Shown here in pieces: positions 45,774 to 54,988 of a DNA stretch of 61,565 nt. How positions within the stretch are numbered: the first letter of the stretch is position 1; each line of letters begins with the position of its first letter. Both the position numbers and the translations under genes were made by a program. The stretch is taken from contig JAHJRI010000080.1 of NCBI GenBank assembly GCA_018830885.1, positions 1-61,565 on the forward strand, read 5' to 3'. Origin of the DNA: a bacterium (GTDB taxonomy: Bacteria; SAR324; XYD2-FULL-50-16). The notes beneath the pieces were generated by a model, which saw only the letters and a list, made by a program, of their open reading frames with translations, was not told where the DNA came from and ran no database searches.

Positions 45774-48700
45774 TTATTCGATATAAATCTTGGCATTCAC
45801 ATATTTTTGCAGCAAACTCTTAAATCCGTCCCTGATTAATTTATCCTTCTCTTCAGGATAGATATAAAAATAGTCGATAATCTGATTCCCAATGGTTGTG
45901 ATCGTCACCTGCTGGGGCATTATCCCAATCGCCTCAAAGGAACGAATAATCTTATAGTAACAAAAAGGCGCATCAAAAAGTGAAATTTTAACCGCAACAA
46001 AATCGGTTTTGACTCGTGTAAAGCGATCCGTTTCCACCTCGTGGACCCGATACCCTTTCTCGGGTTCATGGAAATATTGCAGCTGAATATGGGACTCAAC
46101 CTGTTTACTGACTGGCGGTGGATTCAATGGTGGAATAATCAGGTTTTCGATCAGCGATTCCATTTCAATATTAGAAAGGGCATCTTCCCCTTCCTGCTGG
46201 GAAACATTGAAAAAACCGACCCAACCTTCTCGCTGGTCCGCATAAATCACCTTGTTGATTTTGCCATTTTCAATGTTCACGCCCCGCCAGCTGAGCGCAT
46301 ACGCAAATTTCGCCTGCACTTTCAAATCCCCGATACTATAAAAAAGGATTGTATCATATTCACCAGGCTCCCCTTTGTTGTATGAGAATCGGAGATTCTG
46401 GTGCTGTCTACCTTCGAATTGCTGCAACTGAGAAGCGATAACGCCGACCTCGGAACTGAGGAGATACCGGTTGGGAACAGCTGTAAAAAACCAGTTCCAT
46501 TGTGAACTCAAAGGCTTGACCAGATCAAAAATATAGTTTTCGGGAATGGCCTTTTTAATAATCTGGATAAATCGAAAACTATATTTATCCAACGTCTTGT
46601 GATCCAGTTCCGCCAGCTTGAGATATACCAGCGCGTTTTCGAGCTCTTCACGGTGTTTTTCGACATTTTGTGCAGCATGGTCTGATAGTTTTTTAAGGGG
46701 TATCAATATGATATCTTCCAGACTTTTGTTGCAGCATTGCCGCAACAGCAGCTTTAACAGCACCGATATTCTGACCTCGGAGACCATCCGATTGAGGTAG
46801 TTATTGATAATCTCATTCAGCGATCCAGGGAGGTGTTCTCTCTTGAACTCACTTAATATACTGATCGTTTTCTCAAAAAACTTTTCCAGGTGTGCCGTCT
46901 TATGACGCATCTCCCAATTAACGCTTTTAAAATCACTGATATTTATCAGGTAGAGCAGCAGCACCTTACCCGGGTCCCGATGCGCCAATTCAAAGAACTT
47001 CAGAATCCCCAGATCCAGATAGGTAGACAAGTGGCTGAAGCGAACCACCGATTGATGATTGGCGACGAGCAAGCGAATCAGATCCAGTGTCCCTGAATCC
47101 TCTGCCCAGCCTAATCTCAGCAGCATTCGGGTGGATAATATCGGTCCCAGTTCTTCATGATTCCGGTAGGGATTGATCTTGCCCAGATCATGAAAAAATA
47201 CGGACCACTTCAAAGCAAAAATGTCCTCTTCACTGATGAAGCGCCACAATTCCGGTTCATTCTTCTGGATATTATCGATTTCTTCTTCAACCTGTTCCAA
47301 AGCCTTCAAAGAGTGAATACACAAGGGATATTCATGGATTTCCGTATTCCTGAGTAAAAATCTCATTTGATTGACTTCCGGAAGAAAGAGACCGAGCAAT
47401 GTCCTGATATTTCCTTCCCGTGTCAAGGGCGATGAGATGTCCAGCAATTGACGGATTGCCGCCGAACTGTTTTCCGTCACAAACAGCTTGAAGATGAAAT
47501 CCCGAATGCGGTTAGAACTGTCGGGTCTCACAGACTCATAGAGATCCGGGATGAGTGAGGACAATGTCTCGACCAGACTCGCACTGAGCTGATTACCTGT
47601 TTTACCGATATAATTAAACAATTCCAGGAGGTTGGGTAGATAGAGAAAAAAATCTTCCAGCGGACCTTTATTACCTGCGTTTGATCCATTACCCGGCGAA
47701 ATGTTTTTTTGGGATGTCGAGTCTGAGGATTGGGATTGAAAATGGGTTATCTGGTTCGTCCCCAAATGCTTGAATAAAACAAAACCAGACAGTTTTTCAG
47801 CAATCGTTCGATCCAGAATATTGGCCACAATGGATTGGGCCAGTCGGGCAACTGTTTGAATGGAATGCAGACGAAATCGATCCAGGGCGTCAACGGTTGT
47901 AAATCGATTCTTCAGCTTTAAATAAGCCATACACGATTGATCGTCCAGATAGTTGCTTTCTTTGCTGTGACGGATGGCCAGACTCTCAAAGCCTATTGTC
48001 TTAAGATTACTCGCATACAGATCGTATAACCCGATAAAATTCCGCAGATCAAAATACAATTCCAGGGCTTGATTCAGTCGGATTTCATCCAACCTGGAAA
48101 TCCAGTCATTCCTCTTTAGAAAGTTAAAGATATCAGCCGAATTTCCGCTTTCGTGATTGACGACAATGAGGACCATCCAGAGAGCGAACTGAATATGCCG
48201 CACGCCACCATACCCTTCTTTAATATAGAAAATATCATTACTCACCGGCTTAAGATCATTCAGATGTCGCTGGAGATATCGGATCATCTTCTCCTGTGGA
48301 CAGATTTTCAGGATCTGGTTTTTCAACTGTTCCAGATTTGCCTGTTTCCCGAAGATCACGCGGCCTTCCAGGATGGAGGGGACGGTATGCAGAGCTGCCG
48401 TTTGGCTGAAACGGGAAAGATCCTCATTGAGTTCAAAATATTGAGATGCAATATCCAGATCAAGGGTTTGAAACAGACCCTCCATGCGTTTTATCAGCTC
48501 GCGGATCGTTTGAAACTCAAGTTTTGAGATCAAATCAAGATCCAGGCAATAACCCAGATCAACATCCGAAGTGAACGTCAGCTCTCCTCTTCCATATCCA
48601 CCTCTAGCAAAAATAGCCAATCCATCCAGTATGTTATCTTCGATGGATCTGATTGAGGATATCAGGGGAATAATCTCATTCAGCGTCTCCAATTCCATTT

Positions 48701-49181
48701 CATACTCTTCCAGCTCCCGTGCGATATCATTCAAGCTGTTTTTATAGTAGGCACGCTCCGCCACATCCATATGGACTGGCTCTCCCGTCCCTTCATTCAG
48801 AAAATCGGCTAGTTCCTGGTGTCTCTTTTTCTTCGCAGGGATGTTATTCCTCAGAAAAACCAGCTTTTTATCGCTCTCTTTAAGCAACGCTCGCATTAAA
48901 ATTTCTTCTTCCGAAAACACAAATCGCCAGGTAAATATAATCCATGCGTCCATCCAGTCGGTATGGTCCTTGACAATCTCACATGCGTTTTCACTGGTCA
49001 GCGTTATCCTGGCGATTTTTTGACGATACTGCGAATACTCTGCAGAAAAAAATGCCCCATAGAGTGTTTCTCTCTCTTCCAGGGATTGTTCGCGCGGATT
49101 ATTGGGAAACGCTTTAAACCGGTCTTCCAGATAACTGAGATAACCGGATGCAGGGTTCGCATTGTTCATTGAGGAATTCAT
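45774..49181 (-). CDS. glnD: Divergent GlnD-like nucleotidyltransferase with HD domain
   Basis: About 1135 residues from ATG 49181; the open frame continues to a TTG at 49283 but has no family N-terminus. The nucleotidyltransferase motif is FARGGYGRGELTFTSDVDLGYCLD near residue 185-215. A DUF294/GlnD-linker helical region follows, then the HD domain FALKWSVFFHDLGKINPYRNHEE with later VANHQSVVRFSHL. A C-terminal ACT-like part has FVAVKISLFDAPFCYYKIIRSFEAIGIM. GlnD uridylylates PII in response to glutamine. This protein is longer than typical (~850-900) and only one ACT-like segment is clear, so its specificity is uncertain. Confidence 0.75.
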   Translation of the reverse strand: MNSSMNNANPASGYLSYLEDRFKAFPNNPREQSLEERETLYGAFFSAEYSQYRQKIARITLTSENACEIVKDHTDWMDAWIIFTWRFVFSEEEILMRALLKESDKKLVFLRNNIPAKKKRHQELADFLNEGTGEPVHMDVAERAYYKNSLNDIARELEEYEMELETLNEIIPLISSIRSIEDNILDGLAIFARGGYGRGELTFTSDVDLGYCLDLDLISKLEFQTIRELIKRMEGLFQTLDLDIASQYFELNEDLSRFSQTAALHTVPSILEGRVIFGKQANLEQLKNQILKICPQEKMIRYLQRHLNDLKPVSNDIFYIKEGYGGVRHIQFALWMVLIVVNHESGNSADIFNFLKRNDWISRLDEIRLNQALELYFDLRNFIGLYDLYASNLKTIGFESLAIRHSKESNYLDDQSCMAYLKLKNRFTTVDALDRFRLHSIQTVARLAQSIVANILDRTIAEKLSGFVLFKHLGTNQITHFQSQSSDSTSQKNISPGNGSNAGNKGPLEDFFLYLPNLLELFNYIGKTGNQLSASLVETLSSLIPDLYESVRPDSSNRIRDFIFKLFVTENSSAAIRQLLDISSPLTREGNIRTLLGLFLPEVNQMRFLLRNTEIHEYPLCIHSLKALEQVEEEIDNIQKNEPELWRFISEEDIFALKWSVFFHDLGKINPYRNHEELGPILSTRMLLRLGWAEDSGTLDLIRLLVANHQSVVRFSHLSTYLDLGILKFFELAHRDPGKVLLLYLINISDFKSVNWEMRHKTAHLEKFFEKTISILSEFKREHLPGSLNEIINNYLNRMVSEVRISVLLKLLLRQCCNKSLEDIILIPLKKLSDHAAQNVEKHREELENALVYLKLAELDHKTLDKYSFRFIQIIKKAIPENYIFDLVKPLSSQWNWFFTAVPNRYLLSSEVGVIASQLQQFEGRQHQNLRFSYNKGEPGEYDTILFYSIGDLKVQAKFAYALSWRGVNIENGKINKVIYADQREGWVGFFNVSQQEGEDALSNIEMESLIENLIIPPLNPPPVSKQVESHIQLQYFHEPEKGYRVHEVETDRFTRVKTDFVAVKISLFDAPFCYYKIIRSFEAIGIMPQQVTITTIGNQIIDYFYIYPEEKDKLIRDGFKSLLQKYVNAKIYIE

Positions 49182-49310
49182 TTTGGTTATGAAACAGATG
49201 GTATGGCAATACTGGGACAGCATCCCATCAGTGCGGCTATCAATCGAAAAGCATCCAACCAGGAAAAGGGCAAGGAGGTTCAAGATTATCGAAGCACGTT
49301 TTTAAGCCAT

Positions 49311-49324
49311 TGTAATATATTACA
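49311..49324. promoter_or_regulatory. 14-bp perfect palindrome in the glnD-purQ divergent region
   Basis: TGTAATATATTACA is fully self-complementary. A perfect TATAAT lies 34 bp downstream toward purQ (49359-49364), without a good -35 box at the right spacing, as expected of a promoter needing an activator. The site could serve either divergent gene. No matching regulator is in the window. Confidence 0.4.
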
Positions 49325-49569
49325 AAAATATTTGCACGCCAAATGTGAAAAAAATCCCTATAATCTTTAATGGGGATCAGCCATCACCCGGCAAAACCAG
49401 AAGCATTCAGGATATAAATCAAAGAACATTAGAAAACCCGTTTCTTTGTTGATAACTACCCGATATTCTGTTTATTTCTTATCCTATAAAATACAGCTTG
49501 AAATTTGAATCAAAATATCGACGGAATGCAGCTGATCAAAGCGAACAACCAGACTACTCAAGGTAACAG

Positions 49570-50385
49570 ATGGAAAACGAAAAAACGCTGATTCTTTCCG
49601 GTATGGGTTTGAACTGCGAAAAAGAGACCGCATATGCTTGCAGCCAATCAGGAGCAGCCCAGGTTGACATAGTCCATACACTGCGATTTTTGAATGGTGA
49701 GATCCATCTGAGCGACTATCATTTCTTGATATTTATCGGTGGTTTTCTGGATGGAGACTATCTCGGTTCTGCTCGTGTGGGAGTAAATCGTTTCAAATTC
49801 TGCCCCCCTGAAAAAATGGATCTTCAATCAGAGCTGAATCGGTTTGTAAATGACGGAAAACTCATCCTGGGGATCTGCAACGGTTTTCAGCTACTGGTTA
49901 AGCTTGGCCTGTTACCCGAAGAAAAAAAGGCATTTCAACAACAAACGATGTCATTGACCCAGAATCAGAAAGGTATTTTCGAAAACCGCTGGGTTCATCT
50001 CGCAATCAACCCGAATAACAACAACATTTTTACCAAGGGTATTGAAAAAATGTACCTGCCGGTTCGACATGGAGAAGGGCGGATTGTCGTCACCGATAAG
50101 GATACCCGGGAAATGATTCTTTCAGACAACCTGATCGCAATGTCCTATGCTGACAGCGAGGGCAGACCCACAGACAGATATCCGGACAATCCAAACGGAT
50201 CATGGCAGAATATTGCCGCTCTGAGTAACCAGAAAGGCAATATCCTCGGTCTGATGCCCCACCCGGAGGCTTACAACCATTATACCAATCATCCGCACTG
50301 GACACGTCTCTGCTTTTCCGATGAAGACGGAGAAGGGCTGCAGATTTTTAAGAACGCTTATACATATCTCGCAGGACTCAATTGA
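49570..50385 (+). CDS. purQ: Phosphoribosylformylglycinamidine synthase, glutamine amidotransferase subunit (PurQ-like)
   Basis: 271 residues. Class I glutamine amidotransferase: FLIFIGGFLDGDYLGSARVG, the nucleophile elbow LILGICNGFQLLVKLGLL (Cys), and GLMPHPEAYNHY (His, Glu). The pattern matches the amidotransferase domain of PurL/PurQ, which supplies ammonia for the FGAR to FGAM step of purine synthesis. Length is nearer to the PurQ variants of ~260 residues. No purL or purS is in the window. RBS AAGGT precedes the ATG; the next gene starts 13 bp later. Confidence 0.88.
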   Translation: MENEKTLILSGMGLNCEKETAYACSQSGAAQVDIVHTLRFLNGEIHLSDYHFLIFIGGFLDGDYLGSARVGVNRFKFCPPEKMDLQSELNRFVNDGKLILGICNGFQLLVKLGLLPEEKKAFQQQTMSLTQNQKGIFENRWVHLAINPNNNNIFTKGIEKMYLPVRHGEGRIVVTDKDTREMILSDNLIAMSYADSEGRPTDRYPDNPNGSWQNIAALSNQKGNILGLMPHPEAYNHYTNHPHWTRLCFSDEDGEGLQIFKNAYTYLAGLN

Positions 50386-50398
50386 AGATGGCTGACCT

Positions 50399-51544
50399 AT
50401 GATTTATCTCGATAACGCCGCAACAACGCGTCCCCACCCACAAGTTCTGGAAACGGTACAGCATTGCCTCAGCGAAGATTTTGGCAATCCTTCCAGCCCT
50501 TACATGATCGGGACAAAGGCCCGCCAGCTAATCGACGTTGCCAGAAAACGTCTGGCCACTGCCTTTAACGTCCCCCAGATCGGCATTATATTCTGCAGCA
50601 GCGGCACCGAAAGCGATAATCTTGCCCTGAAAGGTTTGCTCGGCGGTCACCAGCGACATTCCGGCAGAATGATCACCACCCGCCTGGAGCATTCGGCCGT
50701 GATTAAAGCATCAGAATGGCTGTCACGACAAGGGATCCCGGTGGATTTTGTGCAAATTAACCAGCTAACCGGGCAGGTTGATCTCAACCACCTGGAAGAG
50801 CTGATGCAGCCTGATACACGACTCGTTTCAATTCAACATGTCAACAGTGAAACCGGAATCATACAGGATCTGGCGGCCATATCAAGAACCGTTAAAAGTC
50901 GAAACCCAACGACGATCATTCACACCGACGGCGTCCAGGCCTTCTCTAAATTTCCTGTGGACATGCAAAAACTCGGGGTCGATCTTTATTCTATCAGCGG
51001 CCACAAGTTTCATGCGATCAAGGGGGCGGGAGCGCTGGTCATGAGTCGCAAAATCCCTCTGGAAGCCATTCTTCATGGGGGTGGGCAGGAGTTTGACCTG
51101 CGTTCCGGCACGGAAAATGTCGCGGCAATCGCGGGGTTAGGACTGGCAGCGGATTTGGCCACATCTGCGATGGAGAAAAACCATGAGACAGTGGCAACAT
51201 TTGCCCATGCTTTTAAAAGCCGTCTCCAACAGCGATTTCCAAGCATACGGTTTATCGAGGCTCCCGCAGCCCTACCCCATATTATCAGTCTTTCGATACC
51301 AGGTATCCCGGGTGAGGTTCTTCTGAATCATCTCGCAGATAGAGAGATTTATGTCGCAACCGGAAGCGCCTGCAATGCCGGGTCGAAAAATCTGTCGCCT
51401 GTTTTACAGACGATGGGTTTCTCGCCTCAGCGAATCCGTGAAACGATCCGTATATCCCTTGCTGCTTCTGAGGTTCCAGATGATCTGGAAGGCTTTCTGA
51501 ACCATTTCAGCGAAGTTGTTGAAGCACTGAGTCAAATTGTCTAA
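50399..51544 (+). CDS. Cysteine desulfurase (NifS/IscS family)
   Basis: 381 residues. It begins MIYLDNAATTRPHPQVLE, with SSGTESDNLALKGLLGG, TRLEHSAVIKASEWL, HTDGVQAFSKFPVDM and SGHKFHAIKGAGALVM, which contains the PLP lysine. The catalytic Cys is in ATGSACNAGSKNLSPVL. The enzyme removes sulfur from cysteine for Fe-S clusters or tRNA thiolation. Coupled to purQ (13 bp). No iscU, nifU or mnmA is adjacent, so the acceptor is unknown. Confidence 0.95.
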   Translation: MIYLDNAATTRPHPQVLETVQHCLSEDFGNPSSPYMIGTKARQLIDVARKRLATAFNVPQIGIIFCSSGTESDNLALKGLLGGHQRHSGRMITTRLEHSAVIKASEWLSRQGIPVDFVQINQLTGQVDLNHLEELMQPDTRLVSIQHVNSETGIIQDLAAISRTVKSRNPTTIIHTDGVQAFSKFPVDMQKLGVDLYSISGHKFHAIKGAGALVMSRKIPLEAILHGGGQEFDLRSGTENVAAIAGLGLAADLATSAMEKNHETVATFAHAFKSRLQQRFPSIRFIEAPAALPHIISLSIPGIPGEVLLNHLADREIYVATGSACNAGSKNLSPVLQTMGFSPQRIRETIRISLAASEVPDDLEGFLNHFSEVVEALSQIV

Positions 51545-51591
51545 TGCAGGCCGGGAAAGGATGAATCAGTCTGGTGCAGGAGTGCATCAGG

Positions 51592-52050
51592 TCAGTGTGT
51601 AGACTGGAATCCATCTCCAAATAGAATCACCCAGAATGGGGTACTTTCAGCATCAAATTCAATGGCCAGTGAGGCCGCTTCTGTTTCGAGGAAGGCATCC
51701 GGTCCAATCTGTGGCAATCCCAGCTGAAAGGTTTGATCCCCGGGCAAGATATTCGCGATCAACCGCCCGGCAATAATATTAACAATCTCTCCAAGTACAT
51801 CCGCAATAATCGCTTCGGTCACTTCCTGCTCATCAAGACTGTACATATTTTGAGCAAATACCATTGCAAGTGATTTTGGCAGGACCAGTCTTATTTCCCC
51901 TGGAAAGGGGGCATTAACGAGGATCTCCACACGCAAGCGGACGAGATGTTCGTCATAGGGGGTGATTCTATCTCCCCGTATCACCTCCATAAAAGCCATC
52001 GTCTCTATTGTTTCCCTGACCGCCTCATCGAGTATCTGTTCAACATTCAT
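51592..52050 (-). CDS. cheX: CheX-like chemotaxis phosphatase
   Basis: About 152 residues from ATG 52050 (a TTG at 52059 is also in frame). The CheC/CheX signature ExxN appears in AIIADVLGEIVNIIAGRLIANIL near residue 85, after LRVEILVNAPFPGEIRLVLPKSLA. These Glu/Asn residues dephosphorylate CheY-P in CheX. It is the last gene of the chemotaxis operon, directly after cheY, which fits a signal-termination role. No second phosphatase motif is seen, as in CheX. Confidence 0.82.
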   Translation of the reverse strand: MNVEQILDEAVRETIETMAFMEVIRGDRITPYDEHLVRLRVEILVNAPFPGEIRLVLPKSLAMVFAQNMYSLDEQEVTEAIIADVLGEIVNIIAGRLIANILPGDQTFQLGLPQIGPDAFLETEAASLAIEFDAESTPFWVILFGDGFQSTH

Positions 52051-52091
52051 TGTAATCAATAGGTAATTGTTATAGTTGCTGCATCATTCGA

Positions 52092-52496
52092 CTAAAATCC
52101 AAAACCATCATCAGCCTGGATATCCAAAATCTCGTGGATCACCGGCATCAACTTGGCCGGTGCGACCGGTTTGCTCAATACATGAGATGCCCCCAGCTTG
52201 AGCAGTTCGTCCCGATTTGCCGGACTGTCAACGCTGGTAATCACGACAACTGGAATCAGCGTCAGTTTCGGGCTTGATTTCATCCAGCGCAGCAAGGTTG
52301 CGCCATCCATCACCGGCATATTCAGATCGATCAGCGCCAGATCCACCGGTGTCGCTTTCATTTTGGCCAAAGCCTCTTTTCCATTGCCGGCCTCCAGATA
52401 CTCCGTCTCATCCTGACCTGATAACACGGTTTGCAGACAGCGTTTCACAAACATTCTCGATGTCGATGAGTCATCGACGATCATGATTTTTTTCAT
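52092..52496 (-). CDS. cheY: Response regulator CheY
   Basis: 134 residues, a single receiver domain. IMIVDDSSTSRMFVKRCL provides the acidic pair, LALIDLNMPVMDGATLLRWM the phospho-acceptor Asp, VVITSVDSPANRDELLKLGASHVLSKPV the Thr/Ser and Lys. No output domain. It would carry the signal from CheA to a motor (flagellar or pilus); no motor genes are in the window. RBS AAGGGG precedes the ATG; about 20 bp from cheD. Confidence 0.92.
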   Translation of the reverse strand: MKKIMIVDDSSTSRMFVKRCLQTVLSGQDETEYLEAGNGKEALAKMKATPVDLALIDLNMPVMDGATLLRWMKSSPKLTLIPVVVITSVDSPANRDELLKLGASHVLSKPVAPAKLMPVIHEILDIQADDGFGF

Positions 52497-52517
52497 GGTA
52501 CCCCTTATATTTCCTTA

Positions 52518-52988
52518 CTATGAACCCTGCGATATAGTAACCCTTCCTGATTCAACATTAACATCCACTGTGCGGCTGATATGCCCTCCTGTCTCTTCTG
52601 CAACGACAGCCAGGTTGTAGGACCATAGAATCTTTTTTATAGCCAGAATATTGCGTTTCCCAATATTGAACCGCTCGTTGGGATCCATCACCTGGGCGCC
52701 ACCAATGAGTTTGATGATCAAGCCCTGTCCCTTGGGATGACTGCCCAGTTTCGACATTTCACGCAGCAGATAGGGAATACCGGTATCGGCAAAATATCCG
52801 GGTTGCATTTTCGCTTTTTCCGGGTTGATAGTAGAATCTGGAAGAGCCACATGGATAAGTCCAACGGCTCGTGATTTCGGATCCAGAACAACAATAGCAA
52901 CGCAGGATCCCAATCCGAAGGTCTTTATAACTTCACCTTTCATTTTGGAAACAGCAAGTTCACCGATGCCTACATTTATCTGACTCAT
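52518..52988 (-). CDS. cheD: Chemoreceptor glutamine deamidase CheD
   Basis: 156 residues. The papain-like deamidase motif FGLGSCVAIVVLDPKSRAVGLIHVALPDS holds the catalytic Cys and His. Further family features are YLLREMSKLGSHPKGQGLIIKLIGGAQVMDP and NIGKRNILAIKKILW. CheD deamidates receptor glutamines and is tuned by CheC/CheX-type partners. Only 10 bp follow cheB. Confidence 0.93.
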   Translation of the reverse strand: MSQINVGIGELAVSKMKGEVIKTFGLGSCVAIVVLDPKSRAVGLIHVALPDSTINPEKAKMQPGYFADTGIPYLLREMSKLGSHPKGQGLIIKLIGGAQVMDPNERFNIGKRNILAIKKILWSYNLAVVAEETGGHISRTVDVNVESGRVTISQGS

Positions 52989-52998
52989 TGATCCATAC

Positions 52999-54066
52999 CT
53001 AATCGACTTTTTGCTCTAAAGATTTTAAGATCGCCGGTACTATTGCATCGATTGGCAGCATTTTTTCAACTGCTCCAATTTCGTATGCTACTTTAGGCAT
53101 TCCAAAAACGACAGATGTTTTCTCGTCCTGAGCGAAGGTCCTTGCCCCGGCTTTTCGCATTGCAAGCAGACCCTTGGCGCCATCCCCGCCCATTCCAGTC
53201 AACATGACCCCGACGGCATTGTCTCCCACCTGTTCGGCCACGGAATTCATCAATACTTCAACCGAAGGGCAGTGACCATTCACCCGTTCCCCGTCAAAGA
53301 TCTTTGTCAAATAGACACCCCCCGACCGGTAGATCTTCATCTGCTTCCCGCCGGGTGCAATCACAACCCTGCCTGGCAAGATACGGTCGCCGTTTTCAGC
53401 CTCTTTCACCTGCATGGCAGACTGATGGTCCAGACTTTCAGCAAAAGCCTGGATAAACCCGGGTGGCATATGTTGAACAATAGCCACCCCCGGTGTGGAT
53501 GCGGGAAACATTTTTATCATGGTTCGAATTGCTTCCGTGCCACCGGTTGAAGCCCCAATCGCAATGACTTTATCGGTTCCTCCCGAGAGAACACGGCTTT
53601 CAGGATGGCTTCTGGGAAGCGGCTGTTGACGGCTGCGCCAATGCGACACATCAGCGGTTGAAGCAATTTTCACCTTTTCCCGTAAATCGGCCATCATGGC
53701 ATTCAATCCCCGAGACACCCCTGTGCTCGGCTTTGTCACAAAATCGATAGCACCAGCCTCCAGGGCATTCATTGTGATTTTTTTGCCCCGTTCGGTCAAC
53801 GCGCTGACCATAATGACCGGTATCGGATACTGGGGCATCAGCTTGCGCAGAAAAGCGACACCATCCATGCGCGGCATCTCCACATCGAGTGTCAGCACAT
53901 CCGGCTCCAATTCCAGAATTTTATCCCTTGCAATATACGGATCCGATGCGGTTCCAACGACCGTTATCATAGGATCCTTGCCGAGTCCTGATTCCAGAAT
54001 GCTTCTTACCAGAGCCGAATCATCGATTATCAGTACTTTGATCTTTTTACTGCCTTGTTCAAGCAT
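52999..54066 (-). CDS. cheB: Chemotaxis response regulator methylesterase CheB
   Basis: 355 residues. Receiver domain VLIIDDSALVRSILE...VLTLDVEMPRMDGVAFLRKLM, then a linker, then the methylesterase: AIGASTGGTEAIRTMI (Ser), VQHMPPGFIQAFAESL (His) and GVMLTGMGGDGAKGLLAMR (Asp). It removes methyl groups from receptors after phosphorylation by CheA. Followed by cheD, preceded by cheR. Confidence 0.97.
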   Translation of the reverse strand: MLEQGSKKIKVLIIDDSALVRSILESGLGKDPMITVVGTASDPYIARDKILELEPDVLTLDVEMPRMDGVAFLRKLMPQYPIPVIMVSALTERGKKITMNALEAGAIDFVTKPSTGVSRGLNAMMADLREKVKIASTADVSHWRSRQQPLPRSHPESRVLSGGTDKVIAIGASTGGTEAIRTMIKMFPASTPGVAIVQHMPPGFIQAFAESLDHQSAMQVKEAENGDRILPGRVVIAPGGKQMKIYRSGGVYLTKIFDGERVNGHCPSVEVLMNSVAEQVGDNAVGVMLTGMGGDGAKGLLAMRKAGARTFAQDEKTSVVFGMPKVAYEIGAVEKMLPIDAIVPAILKSLEQKVD

Positions 54067-54115
54067 GGTTCAACCAATCTCTCTTTACACATTCTTTGAT
54101 GGATGTTTCCTGTCA

Positions 54116-54985
54116 TTACCCTTCACGCTGGTAGATGGACGGTGCGATATACCGGTAGGGACAGCTGGTTCTGCCCAGCGTCTCAGCATTTCCGATAAAA
54201 AGATAGCCGCCGGGAAGAGTGAATTCGTACATCTTTCTGACCAATTCATCCCTTGTTTTATGATCGAAATAGATCATCACGTTCCGACAGAAAATGATAT
54301 GAAAGGGCTTTTTGAATGGAAATGTTTCATTCATCAGATTGAATCGACGGAAAAGAACCTCCTTTCTTAAACTCTCCTTAACCTCATATTCGTCAGTTTC
54401 TGCCTTTTCAAAATAGGTGAGTTTGTACTTGGCAGGCACCTGCTCCAGCCGTTCGCTTGAATACCTGCCTTTTACAGCAATACCCAGGGCCTTGTTGGAA
54501 ATATCCGTTGCCAGAACCCCAGCCGACCACTGATTGTGTTGAGCACCCAGATACTCCTTGATCAGCATGGCCAGTACGTATGGCTCTTCACCACTGGAAG
54601 CAGCTGCGCACCAGACTCTCAAGTCTTTGTCATTTTTTTTCAGCTGATGATTCACTACTCTTGGTAGCACTGTGCTCATCAGATAGTCAAAATGGGCGCT
54701 CTCGCGAAAAAAGAACGTATGATTGGTGGAAACGGCATCAATGAGTTCACTGATGCCATGCCCCGTTTTATCTTGTTGAATGGCCTGATAGTATGCTTCA
54801 AATGAGGGATACCCTTTCTGTCGCAGTATATTTTGGAGACGGTTGACAAGCAGCGCCCGTTTGACTTCAGTCAGATTGATGCCAAAATTATCATATATAA
54901 ACGACCGAAAAAGTTGAAACTCCTGGTCTGAAATGGAAATCAGTCCTTTCCCACTGCCTGTATGACCAGATATTTCCGAGCTCAT
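54116..54985 (-). CDS. cheR: Chemotaxis protein methyltransferase CheR
   Basis: 289 residues. N-terminal all-helical domain (FQLFRSFIYDNFGINLTEVKRALLVNRL), then the SAM domain: LRVWCAAASSGEEPYVLAMLIKEYLG, ILATDISNKAL-type VLATDISNKALGIAVKG and FHIIFCRNVMIYFDHKTRDELVRKMY. It methylates receptor glutamates. No TPR extension. It begins 4 bp after the cheW-like gene. Confidence 0.96.
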   Translation of the reverse strand: MSSEISGHTGSGKGLISISDQEFQLFRSFIYDNFGINLTEVKRALLVNRLQNILRQKGYPSFEAYYQAIQQDKTGHGISELIDAVSTNHTFFFRESAHFDYLMSTVLPRVVNHQLKKNDKDLRVWCAAASSGEEPYVLAMLIKEYLGAQHNQWSAGVLATDISNKALGIAVKGRYSSERLEQVPAKYKLTYFEKAETDEYEVKESLRKEVLFRRFNLMNETFPFKKPFHIIFCRNVMIYFDHKTRDELVRKMYEFTLPGGYLFIGNAETLGRTSCPYRYIAPSIYQREG

Positions 54986-54988
54986 CTT

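Noticed and set aside
49182..49283. Extension of glnD to a TTG start
   Set aside because: The added residues look like a hydrophobic leader with no ribosome binding site and do not fit a cytoplasmic enzyme.
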